37,344 nt of DNA from the NCBI GenBank assembly GCA_905235395.1, contig CAJOLN010000027.1, positions 1 to 37,344 of the forward strand, read 5' to 3'. Within the stretch, counting starts at the first letter, position 1. Each line of letters begins with the position of its first letter. The notes beneath the pieces are model-generated. The model saw only the letters and a list, made by a program, of their open reading frames with translations, was not told the DNA's origin and ran no database searches. A program made the translations under genes and the position numbers. This document shows positions 17,034 to 25,842 of the stretch, piece by piece. Origin of the DNA: an uncultured Synergistales bacterium (GTDB lineage Bacteria; Synergistota; Synergistia; Synergistales; Aminobacteriaceae).

Positions 17034-19989
17034 CATTCCGTTCAAAGTTGCGGCAGTTACACCCGAAGAAGAACCAGCAGATCCCGGAGAACTTAACGCA
17101 GAACTCTACAAAGTAAAATGGAATTACAACATGGTAGAGATTGACGGCCGTAAACGCTGGCAGAGCAGTGAAGAACTTGTGCAGGTTGATGAGAAGACAT
17201 TGACGCTCAGAAATGGAACGGGTGAAATATCATTCAGACCAGAAGATTACGGCACATATATGGTGAAAATTTCTGACGCTGAAGACAACGCACGTGCAGT
17301 GTACAGATTCTACGCCTCATCATCAGAAGGCAGAGGTTCAGGTTCACAGCTTATTGACCGTGTAGAGATGTCAACGGAAAAAGAATTCTACAAGCTCGGT
17401 GAGACAGCAAGAATAAAAGTGAAAGCTCCGTTTGAAGGCTTAATGCTTATTACAGTTGAGAATTCAAAGCTAATGCTCAGAAAGATTCAGCAGATAAAGG
17501 AATCAGAAATCACGTTTGAGATTCCGGTTACGCAGGAGTTCAGACCAAATACATGGATAACCGCCTGGCTCATTCGTCCGGTCGATAACAGTGACGCAAA
17601 AGCATGGGCTTCACATCGAGCAATAGGGATAACGAGAATCAAAACGGATATATCAGATTACAATATCGACATTGCGATTGACGCACCGAAGAAGATTGAG
17701 CCTGCCTCAAAACTTCCCGTAACAATCACACTCAAAGGAAGCTCACAGGCAATCTCAAAGAATGCAGATGTTGCTGTAGCATTTGTTGATGACGGTGTAC
17801 TTGGCCTAACGAAATATAAGACACCTGACCTCCTGAATTATTTCTGGGGATTGAAGAAATTAAACTCTCAGGGATTCGATATTTACGACCAGTTAATCCC
17901 TGTTGAAGACAAAGCGACGGAACAGTTACATCCCGGCGGTGATGAAGCTATGGATGCACTTGCAGGGAACATAGAAACTCAGAGATTCAAGATACTCTCA
18001 TTGTTCGACGGAGTTATGTATCCCGATGACAAAGGCGTAATTCACACTGAGCTTGATATTCCAGAGTTCAGCGGAAGAGGAAGGCTGTTTGTGATTGCGG
18101 CTTCAGGAAGGAGTTTCGGAAATGCAGAACAGACAATCGAAATTGCAAGAGACATTGTAACTGAGACAGGGCTTCCAAGATTTGCTGCACCTGGCGACTC
18201 ATTCATGATACCGACTTCCGTATTCAATACGTCAAATGAAACTCGTGAAGTGAAAGTGAATCTCATACCAGAAGGATTAATGCTCAACGAATCATATGCG
18301 GCATTAAGAATTCCGTCAGGCTCAAAGGAATCATTCAATGTTCAGGCAAGAGCACTAGGAGGAGCAGACAAGGCAATACTAAGAGTTGTAACGACATGGA
18401 ACGAAGGCAATAAAGAACGTTCATTCACTCAGGAAATAGAAATGCCGGTTAGATATGCATGGCCAATGACAACAGTCGGAGGTACAGGGACATTCACGGA
18501 AGGCATAACGAAACTTGAGCTTCCGTTTGATGACTTTAACGGTGAAGTTCTCGGTTCACTCACGCTCGCTGACACACCAGCAGTGAATCTCAACAAGGCA
18601 GTGAACTTCCTGAATTCATATCCGTATAATTGCCTCGAACAGACAATTTCAGGTGCATGGCCCTTCCTTATTCTTCCCGACGCTGTTGCTGAACTCGACC
18701 CATTAGTAACCAGTGACACAGGACTTCAGGAACGAACAGACGGAGCAATCGCACGAATTCAATCAATGCAGCTATATGACGGTTCATTCTCAGCGTGGCC
18801 AGGTACAGGAACATCATATAACTGGGGCAGTGTATATGCGGCTCACTTCTTACTGAGTGCAAAGAATGCAGGAATAAATTTCCCTGAAGAAATGCTGACA
18901 GGCGTAAATAATTGGATGCGTCAGTTCCTTGCCTCAATGCCAGCATACAATAACATAGACGATGAACGCGATGACCTTACGACAAAGGCATATGCAGTTT
19001 ACGTTCTTGCACTCAACGGAGAAAAACCGCTCGGTTGGATTGAATATCTCCGTGAGAATCAAAACAGTCTCAGACCTTCAGGCAATATATATCTTGCAGG
19101 AGCACAGGCACTCATTGACGGAAGAGCAGACTCTTTACGAAACGTGAATCTCGGAGGCAATCCTGGCTATTCAGGCACAACTCTTGAGAGTGATACGAGA
19201 AATACTGCCGCACTTCTATCAATGTGGTTAGACGTTGAGCCTCAGGCATCAGAAGTTACTGAACTCGCAATGCGTCTCGTGAATCTCGGCAATAAAGGTT
19301 CATGGTTCAGCACTCAGGATAACGCTGCGGTATTGACTGCACTCGCAAGATACAATGTTGAATCAGCAGGAGCAAAGAGCGAAATTACAGCGAGACTTAA
19401 CACTGAGACAAGCGACAATGCAATACTGAGTTATGAATCAAACAAGAAGCCCGTATCCATAAAAATGAATGAACTTCCGAAAGTTTCAGGTATTCAGATT
19501 GAAGCAAATGGAAGCGGTCAGGGTTGCTATTCATGGAGCATGTCGGGGTACACGAAATCACAGCCTAAAGCAGAACGAAGAAACATTAACATTGAGTGCT
19601 CATACTTCGATGAAAAAGGAAACGCTGTAGATTTAACTCATGAGATTTCACACGGCACAGTGATTCAGGTTGTACTGACCATAAAGCCGTCAATGACCGT
19701 CAATAATCTCGCAGTGAGTTATCTTCTTCCCGCAGGTTTTGAACTTGAGAACCCGCGCATTGAAGACGGTGCAGAAAATTCATCAGGCAGTTACGGAATC
19801 GTCAATGATATTCGCGATGACAGACTGAATTTGTTTTTCGGAAGAATCAAAGGTGAAAGGTCATACGGATTTAAGATGAGAGCAGTTACAAGAGGGACAT
19901 TCAATGTTCCGCAGGTAAGTGCATTCGGTATGTATGATCCTTCAATCAGATTCACAGGTCAGCCGCAGAAACCAGTTGTGATTAAGTAG
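16924..19989 (+). CDS. bacterial alpha-2-macroglobulin, C-terminal part with thioester (after frameshift)
   Basis: This is the continuation of the gene above, about 1,020 residues in the shifted frame. The first ATG is at 17131, but homology-like sequence starts near 16924 (SDDSGRWVTST). It contains the A2M domain (AVAFVDDGVLGLTKYKTPDLL, then PEFSGRGRLFVIAASG) and the thioester motif CLEQ (codons at 18631-18642, in PYNCLEQTISG), so the protein can in principle trap proteases covalently. The alpha-helical thioester domain and the C-terminal beta domains follow. Full length would be about 1,785 residues, in the usual range. In many bacteria this gene sits next to pbpC, but no pbpC is present here. 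A strong terminator follows. Confidence 0.85.
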   Translation, partial: SDDSGRWVTSTITRPYYSAPYLLGIAPTTDKATVRTNIPFKVAAVTPEEEPADPGELNAELYKVKWNYNMVEIDGRKRWQSSEELVQVDEKTLTLRNGTGEISFRPEDYGTYMVKISDAEDNARAVYRFYASSSEGRGSGSQLIDRVEMSTEKEFYKLGETARIKVKAPFEGLMLITVENSKLMLRKIQQIKESEITFEIPVTQEFRPNTWITAWLIRPVDNSDAKAWASHRAIGITRIKTDISDYNIDIAIDAPKKIEPASKLPVTITLKGSSQAISKNADVAVAFVDDGVLGLTKYKTPDLLNYFWGLKKLNSQGFDIYDQLIPVEDKATEQLHPGGDEAMDALAGNIETQRFKILSLFDGVMYPDDKGVIHTELDIPEFSGRGRLFVIAASGRSFGNAEQTIEIARDIVTETGLPRFAAPGDSFMIPTSVFNTSNETREVKVNLIPEGLMLNESYAALRIPSGSKESFNVQARALGGADKAILRVVTTWNEGNKERSFTQEIEMPVRYAWPMTTVGGTGTFTEGITKLELPFDDFNGEVLGSLTLADTPAVNLNKAVNFLNSYPYNCLEQTISGAWPFLILPDAVAELDPLVTSDTGLQERTDGAIARIQSMQLYDGSFSAWPGTGTSYNWGSVYAAHFLLSAKNAGINFPEEMLTGVNNWMRQFLASMPAYNNIDDERDDLTTKAYAVYVLALNGEKPLGWIEYLRENQNSLRPSGNIYLAGAQALIDGRADSLRNVNLGGNPGYSGTTLESDTRNTAALLSMWLDVEPQASEVTELAMRLVNLGNKGSWFSTQDNAAVLTALARYNVESAGAKSEITARLNTETSDNAILSYESNKKPVSIKMNELPKVSGIQIEANGSGQGCYSWSMSGYTKSQPKAERRNINIECSYFDEKGNAVDLTHEISHGTVIQVVLTIKPSMTVNNLAVSYLLPAGFELENPRIEDGAENSSGSYGIVNDIRDDRLNLFFGRIKGERSYGFKMRAVTRGTFNVPQVSAFGMYDPSIRFTGQPQKPVVIK

Positions 19990-20003
19990 CTTTAAAAAAA
20001 ATT

Positions 20004-20036
20004 AACCCCTCTCTGAAATTGGGAGGGGTTTTTTTT
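20004..20036. terminator. strong terminator, probably bidirectional
   Basis: AACCCCTC (20004-20011) pairs perfectly with GAGGGGTT (20023-20030), followed by a T run to 20036. An A-rich stretch on the other side gives a T run on the minus strand too, so it can serve both the macroglobulin gene and the convergent transporter operon. Confidence 0.9.
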
Positions 20037-20057
20037 GTTTTGATTCTCAGTTCTGAA

Positions 20058-21089
20058 TCATTTTCGTTTACCCGCAGATGTAACTACGAACCTCTGTATG
20101 CATATGAACAGGAGCAATAACAATCCCGTTGCTATTTTTCCCCACCACGATAACAGATTTCCATTGAATGTAATCAATGCAGGTATAACTGACTTCAATA
20201 GCACTCCGAATAACGTACCTATCATTGAGCCTACGCCTCCTGTAAGCAACGTTCCGCCTATGACTGCACACGTAATCACTTCAAGTTCTCCGCCTTGCAA
20301 TGATAAGTTCCAGCCGCTTTTCACATACAGTGCATAAGACACGCCTGCGAGAACTGAGCATAAGCCATTGAAACCGTAGACAAGAATTTTTGTGCGTCCT
20401 GCCGGAAGTCCCATTAGTGAAGCTGATTGTTCATTGCCTCCGATTGCATATATGTTACGTCCGAAACGTGTACGCTGAAGAATAAATGTTCCTATGATTA
20501 TCATGATGACGAACAAAATCACGTTGAAGTTTATGAATGCTATAGGCCGAATTCTTACCCATTGACCATTTGCATATTTCATAAGATATATCTTCCAGCC
20601 CGCTAATGCATCTATGAACGGGTGATGTATGTCTATAGACTCACGGCTAATCAGTGAACATACGCCACGTGCAAAGAACATTCCCGTTAAGGTTGTGATG
20701 AATGGAGGAACATTGAGATAATGAATCACCCAGCCCATTAGGAGGCCAAGACCTACTCCCATAACAAGAGAAGCTAATATACATGTCATAGGGTGAAGGC
20801 CAAGTACTGTTGTGCCATATGCTATGAACATTCCTGTAAGTGAGGCTACTGCTCCAACAGACAAATCTATTCCGCCTGTGATGAGTACCATTGTCATGCC
20901 TACCGCAGATATTCCGTAATATGCGTTGTCGATGAAGAGGTTCGCGAATGTTCTGATTGTTAAGAACCCCTTATCGCTGTACATGAATGCTCCGAATGCA
21001 TAAACTATCAGAAATATTCCTATAGTTGCATAGACCATTATGTATTTGGGATTCGTGATTCGATTCAATAAGCTCTGCCTGTTATGCAT
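20058..21089 (-). CDS. yjfF: sugar ABC transporter permease, YjfF-like
   Basis: This is one of the two membrane subunits of a YtfQRT-YjfF-type importer. The 343 residues have about eight to ten hydrophobic segments and the family core GMTMVLITGGIDLSVGAVASLTGM near residues 65-90. A second conserved region, GRNIYAIGGNEQSASLMGLPAGRTK, contacts the ATPase. Then comes AVIGGTLLTGGVGSMIGTLFGV. It is the last gene of the transporter operon and overlaps the ytfT-like gene by eight bases. The order substrate-binding protein, ATPase, YtfT, YjfF is the same as in the E. coli galactofuranose system and in related arabinose importers. Confidence 0.9.
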   Translation of the reverse strand: MHNRQSLLNRITNPKYIMVYATIGIFLIVYAFGAFMYSDKGFLTIRTFANLFIDNAYYGISAVGMTMVLITGGIDLSVGAVASLTGMFIAYGTTVLGLHPMTCILASLVMGVGLGLLMGWVIHYLNVPPFITTLTGMFFARGVCSLISRESIDIHHPFIDALAGWKIYLMKYANGQWVRIRPIAFINFNVILFVIMIIIGTFILQRTRFGRNIYAIGGNEQSASLMGLPAGRTKILVYGFNGLCSVLAGVSYALYVKSGWNLSLQGGELEVITCAVIGGTLLTGGVGSMIGTLFGVLLKSVIPALITFNGNLLSWWGKIATGLLLLLFICIQRFVVTSAGKRK

Positions 21090-22131
21090 GACTTACACCT
21101 TCTTTCTTTCTTGCACGTTTCGCGAAGTATTCACGTACTGGTTCTGACTGCAATACAATCACGACTGCGATAATGAGTGCCTTGAATGCCATTGTTGCTT
21201 CAGATACGATTCCGAAATAATATACGAAGGTTACGATTGTGCGTATGATAAGTGAACCTACAACTGTTCCTGCAAGGCTGAACTTTCCGCCCGCCATGTT
21301 CGTCCCTCCGATTACTACCGCAAGTATCGCGTCCATTTCAAAATTTAATCCCGCATTGTTTGAATCGTTCGACATGATTCGACTTGAGTATATCAGTCCT
21401 GCAATGCCCGAAAGCAATCCAGTTATCATGAACACAATCAAGATTACTGTATCTGCTTTAATGCCCGATAACCTGCTTGCACTTGGATTCACTCCTACAG
21501 ACTCAACGAATGCTCCGAACGCCGTTTTTCTCGTGAACAATGCAACAGCAACGACAACAATTATCGTTATGATTATGGGCATAGGAAGATACATGAAACT
21601 TCCCTGACCTATAACCCTGAACGGAGAATAACCCGTTGTGAATTGCTTTCCGTCCGTGAGTATCTGTGCAACTCCGCGACCGCATACCATTAAAATCAAT
21701 GTCGCGATTATCGGCTGCATTCCTCCTTTTGCGACAAGGAAGCCGTTGAACAATCCCATTAACGCACATACAATCAGCGGAACAAATATCACTAGCACAT
21801 AAGGATACACTGTGTAATCACCAGGTGTATTGTATGTGAGAACGTCCCAGCGAAGAAACTTCAAAGAGATTGCACCTGCAACTGCAACTAATGCACCAAC
21901 GGATAAATCTGTTCCTCCGAGTGCAATTACGAGAGTCATTCCCATAGATATGATTGTGATTTCTGCACTGCGATTCACAATATCAATCAGGCTTCCGTAA
22001 AGCATACCCGTTGAAGGCTGATAGCTTATGCTGAAGAATTCAGGACGAATGATAAAGCACACGAGAAGTATTAATGCCTCAGCGATGATTGCCCATGTAA
22101 CTTTTGACTGCATTAATCTTGATACTTTCAT
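21082..22131 (-). CDS. ytfT: sugar ABC transporter permease, YtfT-like
   Basis: This is the second membrane subunit of the importer. The 349 residues show MGMTLVIALGGTDLSVGALVAVAG near residues 62-85, AFGAFVESVGVNPSASRLSGIKAD, and AVVIGGTNMAGGKFSLAGTVVGSL, the same layout as the partner permease. The longer N-terminal region and the GGTDLSVGA motif favour YtfT over YjfF. The ATG at 22131 follows the ATPase stop directly and the end overlaps yjfF, so the two permeases should be made in fixed ratio. I infer that they form a heterodimeric channel. Confidence 0.9.
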   Translation of the reverse strand: MKVSRLMQSKVTWAIIAEALILLVCFIIRPEFFSISYQPSTGMLYGSLIDIVNRSAEITIISMGMTLVIALGGTDLSVGALVAVAGAISLKFLRWDVLTYNTPGDYTVYPYVLVIFVPLIVCALMGLFNGFLVAKGGMQPIIATLILMVCGRGVAQILTDGKQFTTGYSPFRVIGQGSFMYLPMPIIITIIVVVAVALFTRKTAFGAFVESVGVNPSASRLSGIKADTVILIVFMITGLLSGIAGLIYSSRIMSNDSNNAGLNFEMDAILAVVIGGTNMAGGKFSLAGTVVGSLIIRTIVTFVYYFGIVSEATMAFKALIIAVVIVLQSEPVREYFAKRARKKEGVSHA

Positions 22132-23628
22132 TTATGCTGCCCCCTCTGCTATTATCTTCAAAATGTCCTGCTGTGTGCATGATGAACCGTCAATCTCCGC
22201 AACCTTCTCACGATCTCTCATGATTACGATTCGATTTGAACAGCGTATTATTTCATCGAGTTCCGAGCTGATGAATATGACAGACACACCTGAACCGCAC
22301 ATCTCAAGCATTAATCTCTGAATTTCAGCTTTAGCTCCTATATCAATTCCTCGTGTAGGCTCATCGAGAATCAATACCTCTGGTTCTGCCGCCATCCATC
22401 TCGCAAGAATCACTTTCTGCTGATTTCCGCCGGATAATTCTCCTGCTTTCTTCTCGCAGTCAGGTGTAGCTATTCCGAGAAGGGTAATGTATTTATTCGC
22501 GAGATCTGTCTGTTCCTGTCTGGTCATTGGCTTCATGAATCCCTTTCGAGATTGCACAGCAAGCATGATATTTTCACGTATGCTCAGGTCTCCTATTATG
22601 CCGTCGCGTTTACGGTCTTCAGGACAGAACGCAATTTTAGCTTTGATTGCGTCAAATGGTTTTGTGAGATTCAATTTTGTTCCGTCAAGAATGATTTCTC
22701 CCTGAACGATTCGACTTGCTCCGAACAACATTTCTGCTGTCTCTGTTCTTCCGCTTCCAAGCAGACCAGCAAAGCCGAGCAATTCTCCTTCTTTGAGCGT
22801 AAGTGAGATATCCTTGATGTGTGATGAGTCACCGATATGATTAGCCTGCAATGTGATTCGTGAATCTGGTTTTACGTCCGCACGTTTGAGATTGAATATC
22901 ACGTCCATATCTTTGCCAACCATTTTAGTAACAAGTTCTACTTTGCTGAGTTCTTTTATGCCGTATGTGCCGACAAGATGACCGTTGCGTAATATCGTCA
23001 TTCTGTCTGAGACTGCATATATCTGGTCTAAGAAGTGTGTGATGAATATTATTCCCATTCCGTTGTCTTTGAGTTCCCGCATTACATTGAAGAGTAACTG
23101 CACTTCATTTTCATCAAGAGAACTTGTCGGTTCGTCCAGTATTAACACCTTCGCCTGAATATCTACTGCACGAGCTATAGATGTCATTTGCTGAATTGCA
23201 GTTGAGTAATACGATAACGGTCTCGTAACATCAATATCAAGATGAAAACGCGACATCAATTCTTCTGCACGCCGGTTAATTTCTCGCCAGTTAATTTGTC
23301 TGTGCTTCATCGGCTGTCTTCCTACGAAAATATTTTCTGCAACGCTCAGGTTCGGACATAAATTGACCTCCTGAAACACTGTAGATATTCCCGTTTCTAT
23401 TGCTTCCATTGGACTTGACGGACGAATTTCTTTACCCTCAAGATAAATTTTCCCTTCGTCCATGTGATTAACTCCCGTGAGACATTTTATGAGCGTTGAT
23501 TTCCCTGCTCCATTTTCGCCGAGCAATGAATGAATCTCTCCTGCATTCAATGAGAAGTCAACGTTATCGAGTGCCTTCACTCCGGGAAATTCTATCGTTA
23601 TTCCCTTCATGCTTAATAGTTCTGACAA
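22132..23628 (-). CDS. ytfR: sugar ABC transporter ATP-binding protein, YtfR-like (two domains)
   Basis: A double ATPase of about 498 residues energises import of a sugar. The first domain has Walker A GENGAGKST, a relaxed signature in YYSTAIQQMTSIARAV, and Walker B VLILDEPTSSLD. The second has a degenerate Walker A (GLLGSGRTE), the signature LSGGNQQKVILARW, and VLILDEPTRGID. The YSxAIQQ variant of the first signature is typical of YtfR. I chose TTG 23628 as start because AAGGAGG is nine bases upstream, giving MSELLSMKGITIEFPGVKAL. Reading from 23652 has no support. A transcription terminator-like hairpin lies between it and the substrate-binding protein. Confidence 0.93.
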   Translation of the reverse strand: MSELLSMKGITIEFPGVKALDNVDFSLNAGEIHSLLGENGAGKSTLIKCLTGVNHMDEGKIYLEGKEIRPSSPMEAIETGISTVFQEVNLCPNLSVAENIFVGRQPMKHRQINWREINRRAEELMSRFHLDIDVTRPLSYYSTAIQQMTSIARAVDIQAKVLILDEPTSSLDENEVQLLFNVMRELKDNGMGIIFITHFLDQIYAVSDRMTILRNGHLVGTYGIKELSKVELVTKMVGKDMDVIFNLKRADVKPDSRITLQANHIGDSSHIKDISLTLKEGELLGFAGLLGSGRTETAEMLFGASRIVQGEIILDGTKLNLTKPFDAIKAKIAFCPEDRKRDGIIGDLSIRENIMLAVQSRKGFMKPMTRQEQTDLANKYITLLGIATPDCEKKAGELSGGNQQKVILARWMAAEPEVLILDEPTRGIDIGAKAEIQRLMLEMCGSGVSVIFISSELDEIIRCSNRIVIMRDREKVAEIDGSSCTQQDILKIIAEGAA

Positions 23629-23650
23629 TATTATTTGCCTCCTTTCACAC

Positions 23651-23694
23651 AAAAAAACAGGGCTGAAGGTTTAAGTTCATGCCTCCATGCCCTG
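23651..23694 (-). terminator. intercistronic terminator/attenuator between ytfQ and ytfR
   Basis: On the minus strand GCAGGGC (23689-23695 region) pairs with GCCCTG (23658-23663), followed by seven T residues (A run at 23651-23657). Partial termination here would leave more substrate-binding protein than ATPase and permease, a common design in ABC operons. Confidence 0.65.
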
Positions 23695-23717
23695 CAATAT
23701 ACTTCAGTATGCGTAAA

Positions 23718-24707
23718 CTAGTACTGACGAGTTGCAATTACATCTGCGGCTTTGACTGACTTCACTGTTCCGAGATCAATTCCTCCGTTCATGTCGAACA
23801 CGCCTTCTTCAGGGTGTATAACTGACTTGTCAAATTTCACTCCGCGTTCAAGTGCTTCAATTGTCGGGACAACAAACGCCGCGTAAAGAGGTGTGCATTC
23901 AACCGTGCAGTTCATATCTCCTGCAACTATTGCATCAAATGCTGCCTTCACTGAATCACAACCTACGATAATAATATCTTTGCCTGGAACTTTTCCTGCT
24001 GCCTTGATTGCATCGATTGCACCGAGTGCCATATCATCATTCTGTGCGATGAGTACATCAATCTTCGGAATCGATTTCAGCCAGCTCTCCATTACTGCCT
24101 GACCTTCTGCTCTGGTGAAATTTCCTGACTGCTGACCCACGAGTTTAAGATGTGGATATTCCTTGAGGGCTTTAAGGTTGCCTTCAGTGCGTCCTGTCTG
24201 TGCTGTTGCTCCCGTTGTGCCTTCCATGATGACAACGTTCACATCTTTATCACCTTTGCCTATGCTCTTCAGGTACTCGCCTGCCCACGCAATCTGTCTG
24301 CGTCCTTCTTCAACGAAATCTCCGCCGAATGCCGCAACGTAATCGATTCTGTCTGCGCAGTCCGGAAGTCTGTCGATGAGCAATAACGGAATCCCTGCCT
24401 CATTCACTTCTTTTAACACTTCATCCCAGCCTGTTGATACTACGCCTGTGAACAGAATGTAATTTACGTCCTGTGTGATGAAATTGCGAAGTGCCTTAAT
24501 CTGATTCTCCTGCTTCTGTTGAGCATCATCATACACTAACTTCCAGCCCGGATGATTCTCAATTGCTTTGCGAAGGTCATCAGTGTTAGCTGTACGCCAG
24601 TCTGATTCCTGACCGATCTGCGAGAACGCGATAACGACATCTGCACTTGCACTCCCAACGAATGCAAGAAGAACTAACGCGGTGATAAGAAGAAATACTT
24701 TTTTCAT
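23718..24707 (-). CDS. ytfQ: sugar ABC transporter substrate-binding protein, YtfQ-like
   Basis: This is a periplasmic binding protein of the ribose/galactofuranose family that delivers a sugar to the YtfRT-YjfF complex. I chose ATG 24707 (329 residues), ten bases after AGGAGG. It opens with the signal peptide MKKVFLLITALVLLAFVGSASA. The upstream 53 codons of the longer reading are not protein-like. The mature part starts DVVIAFSQIGQESDWRTANT and includes the FTGVVSTGWDEVLKEVNEAGIPLLLIDR and QNDDMALGAIDAIKAAGKVPG regions of type I periplasmic binding folds. The ligand is not proven: YtfQ relatives bind furanose sugars, and the adjacent araA and araD make L-arabinose (or arabinofuranose) the best guess. 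Confidence 0.92.
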   Translation of the reverse strand: MKKVFLLITALVLLAFVGSASADVVIAFSQIGQESDWRTANTDDLRKAIENHPGWKLVYDDAQQKQENQIKALRNFITQDVNYILFTGVVSTGWDEVLKEVNEAGIPLLLIDRLPDCADRIDYVAAFGGDFVEEGRRQIAWAGEYLKSIGKGDKDVNVVIMEGTTGATAQTGRTEGNLKALKEYPHLKLVGQQSGNFTRAEGQAVMESWLKSIPKIDVLIAQNDDMALGAIDAIKAAGKVPGKDIIIVGCDSVKAAFDAIVAGDMNCTVECTPLYAAFVVPTIEALERGVKFDKSVIHPEEGVFDMNGGIDLGTVKSVKAADVIATRQY

Positions 24708-24757
24708 GGAATTTTTACCTCCTGAAATATAAATTTTAGATTTTGGGGTGATGTTTA

Positions 24758-24772
24758 TGTTACACTCTAACA
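24758..24772. promoter_or_regulatory. inverted repeat, candidate operator between ytfQ and galM
   Basis: The sequence TGTTA-CACTC-TAACA is a perfect five-base inverted repeat with a five-base spacer, in the 103-base gap between the divergent ytfQ and galM genes. It is placed where a shared sugar-responsive regulator could bind, but no regulator is in the window and one copy is weak evidence. Confidence 0.35.
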
Positions 24773-24810
24773 ATACAAATTTCAATTCGCAAAAGGAGGA
24801 TTTATTTTTC

Positions 24811-25842
24811 ATGTCAGTACATAAGAGTTTCTTCGGAACTTTGCCTGACGGAAGGAACGTGTTCAATTACACATTCATTGATGAACATGGACAAAGCGCA
24901 GTCATCTCCGAATATGCGTGTGCGATTGTTGAGCTTAATATTCTCGATAAGGACGGCAATATTCGTGATGTTGCATTGGGATATGATACTCTCAATGAAT
25001 ATCTCAAAGATACAAGATGTTTCGGTGCAACTGTAGGACGATATGCGAATCGAATCGCAAAAGGAAAATTCACACTCAACGGCGTAACATATCACCTGCC
25101 AATCAACAATGGCCCTAACACTTTGCACGGAGGCCCTGACGGATTCGCTCACAGGATTTACGAGAGTGAGATGAAAGATGATTCTGTTACGTTCAGAATC
25201 GATAGCCCTGACTTAGACGCAGGCTTTCCTGGAAATTTCACGCTGAAGGTTACGATTACATTCAATGACGGCAATTTACGCATGAACTACGAATACTCAT
25301 GTGATAAAGACTGTCCTGCGAACATCACGAATCACAACTACTTCAATCTTAATGGACACGGACACGGAAACATCTTGAATCATTATCTTGTGATTCATGC
25401 GGATAAATATTGCAAAGCTGATGACAATCTCCTCGCGCTAGCACCAACAGTAAGCGTTGAAGGAACGCCTTTTGATTTTCGTGTGCATCATAAAATTGGA
25501 ACTGGAATTCTGAGCAATGCAGATGAAATCATTCACGCAAATGGAGGTTACGATCACTGCTTTGAACTTTCAGGCAACAAAACTCCCGCCGCAATTGTTA
25601 AAGGAGATGAGAGCGGAATAATTCTCGATGTCAGTACGGACATGCCAGCGATACAATTCTATTCAGGGAATTCAATCGGACATTGCAGAGGCAAACATGG
25701 TGCGTTCTACAACAACTATGACGGCTTCGCGTTAGAGTGTCAGCAGTTTCCCAATGCAGTAAATGAGCTGTCCTTCCCCAATGCAATCATCAAGGCCGGA
25801 CAGCTCATCAAAACATTCATATCTTACAGGTTCTCCCGCTGA
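24811..25842 (+). CDS. galM: aldose 1-epimerase (mutarotase)
   Basis: Mutarotase interconverts the alpha and beta anomers of aldoses such as galactose, glucose and arabinose, supplying the form used by the isomerase. The ATG at 24811 follows AGGAGG by eleven bases and gives 343 residues, the family length. Motifs are GRYANRIAKGKF (substrate Asn and Arg), NTLHGGPDGF, the catalytic His in TNHNYFNLNG, and the catalytic Glu in FALECQQFPNA. It diverges from the transporter operon and converges with araD; the two 3' ends overlap by 19 bases. No secretion signal is visible, so it acts in the cytoplasm. Confidence 0.94.
   Translation: MSVHKSFFGTLPDGRNVFNYTFIDEHGQSAVISEYACAIVELNILDKDGNIRDVALGYDTLNEYLKDTRCFGATVGRYANRIAKGKFTLNGVTYHLPINNGPNTLHGGPDGFAHRIYESEMKDDSVTFRIDSPDLDAGFPGNFTLKVTITFNDGNLRMNYEYSCDKDCPANITNHNYFNLNGHGHGNILNHYLVIHADKYCKADDNLLALAPTVSVEGTPFDFRVHHKIGTGILSNADEIIHANGGYDHCFELSGNKTPAAIVKGDESGIILDVSTDMPAIQFYSGNSIGHCRGKHGAFYNNYDGFALECQQFPNAVNELSFPNAIIKAGQLIKTFISYRFSR

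Noticed and set aside
18668-18946. Minus-strand frames inside the macroglobulin gene
   Set aside because: They are shadows of the dense coding strand, without start signals or recognisable motifs.
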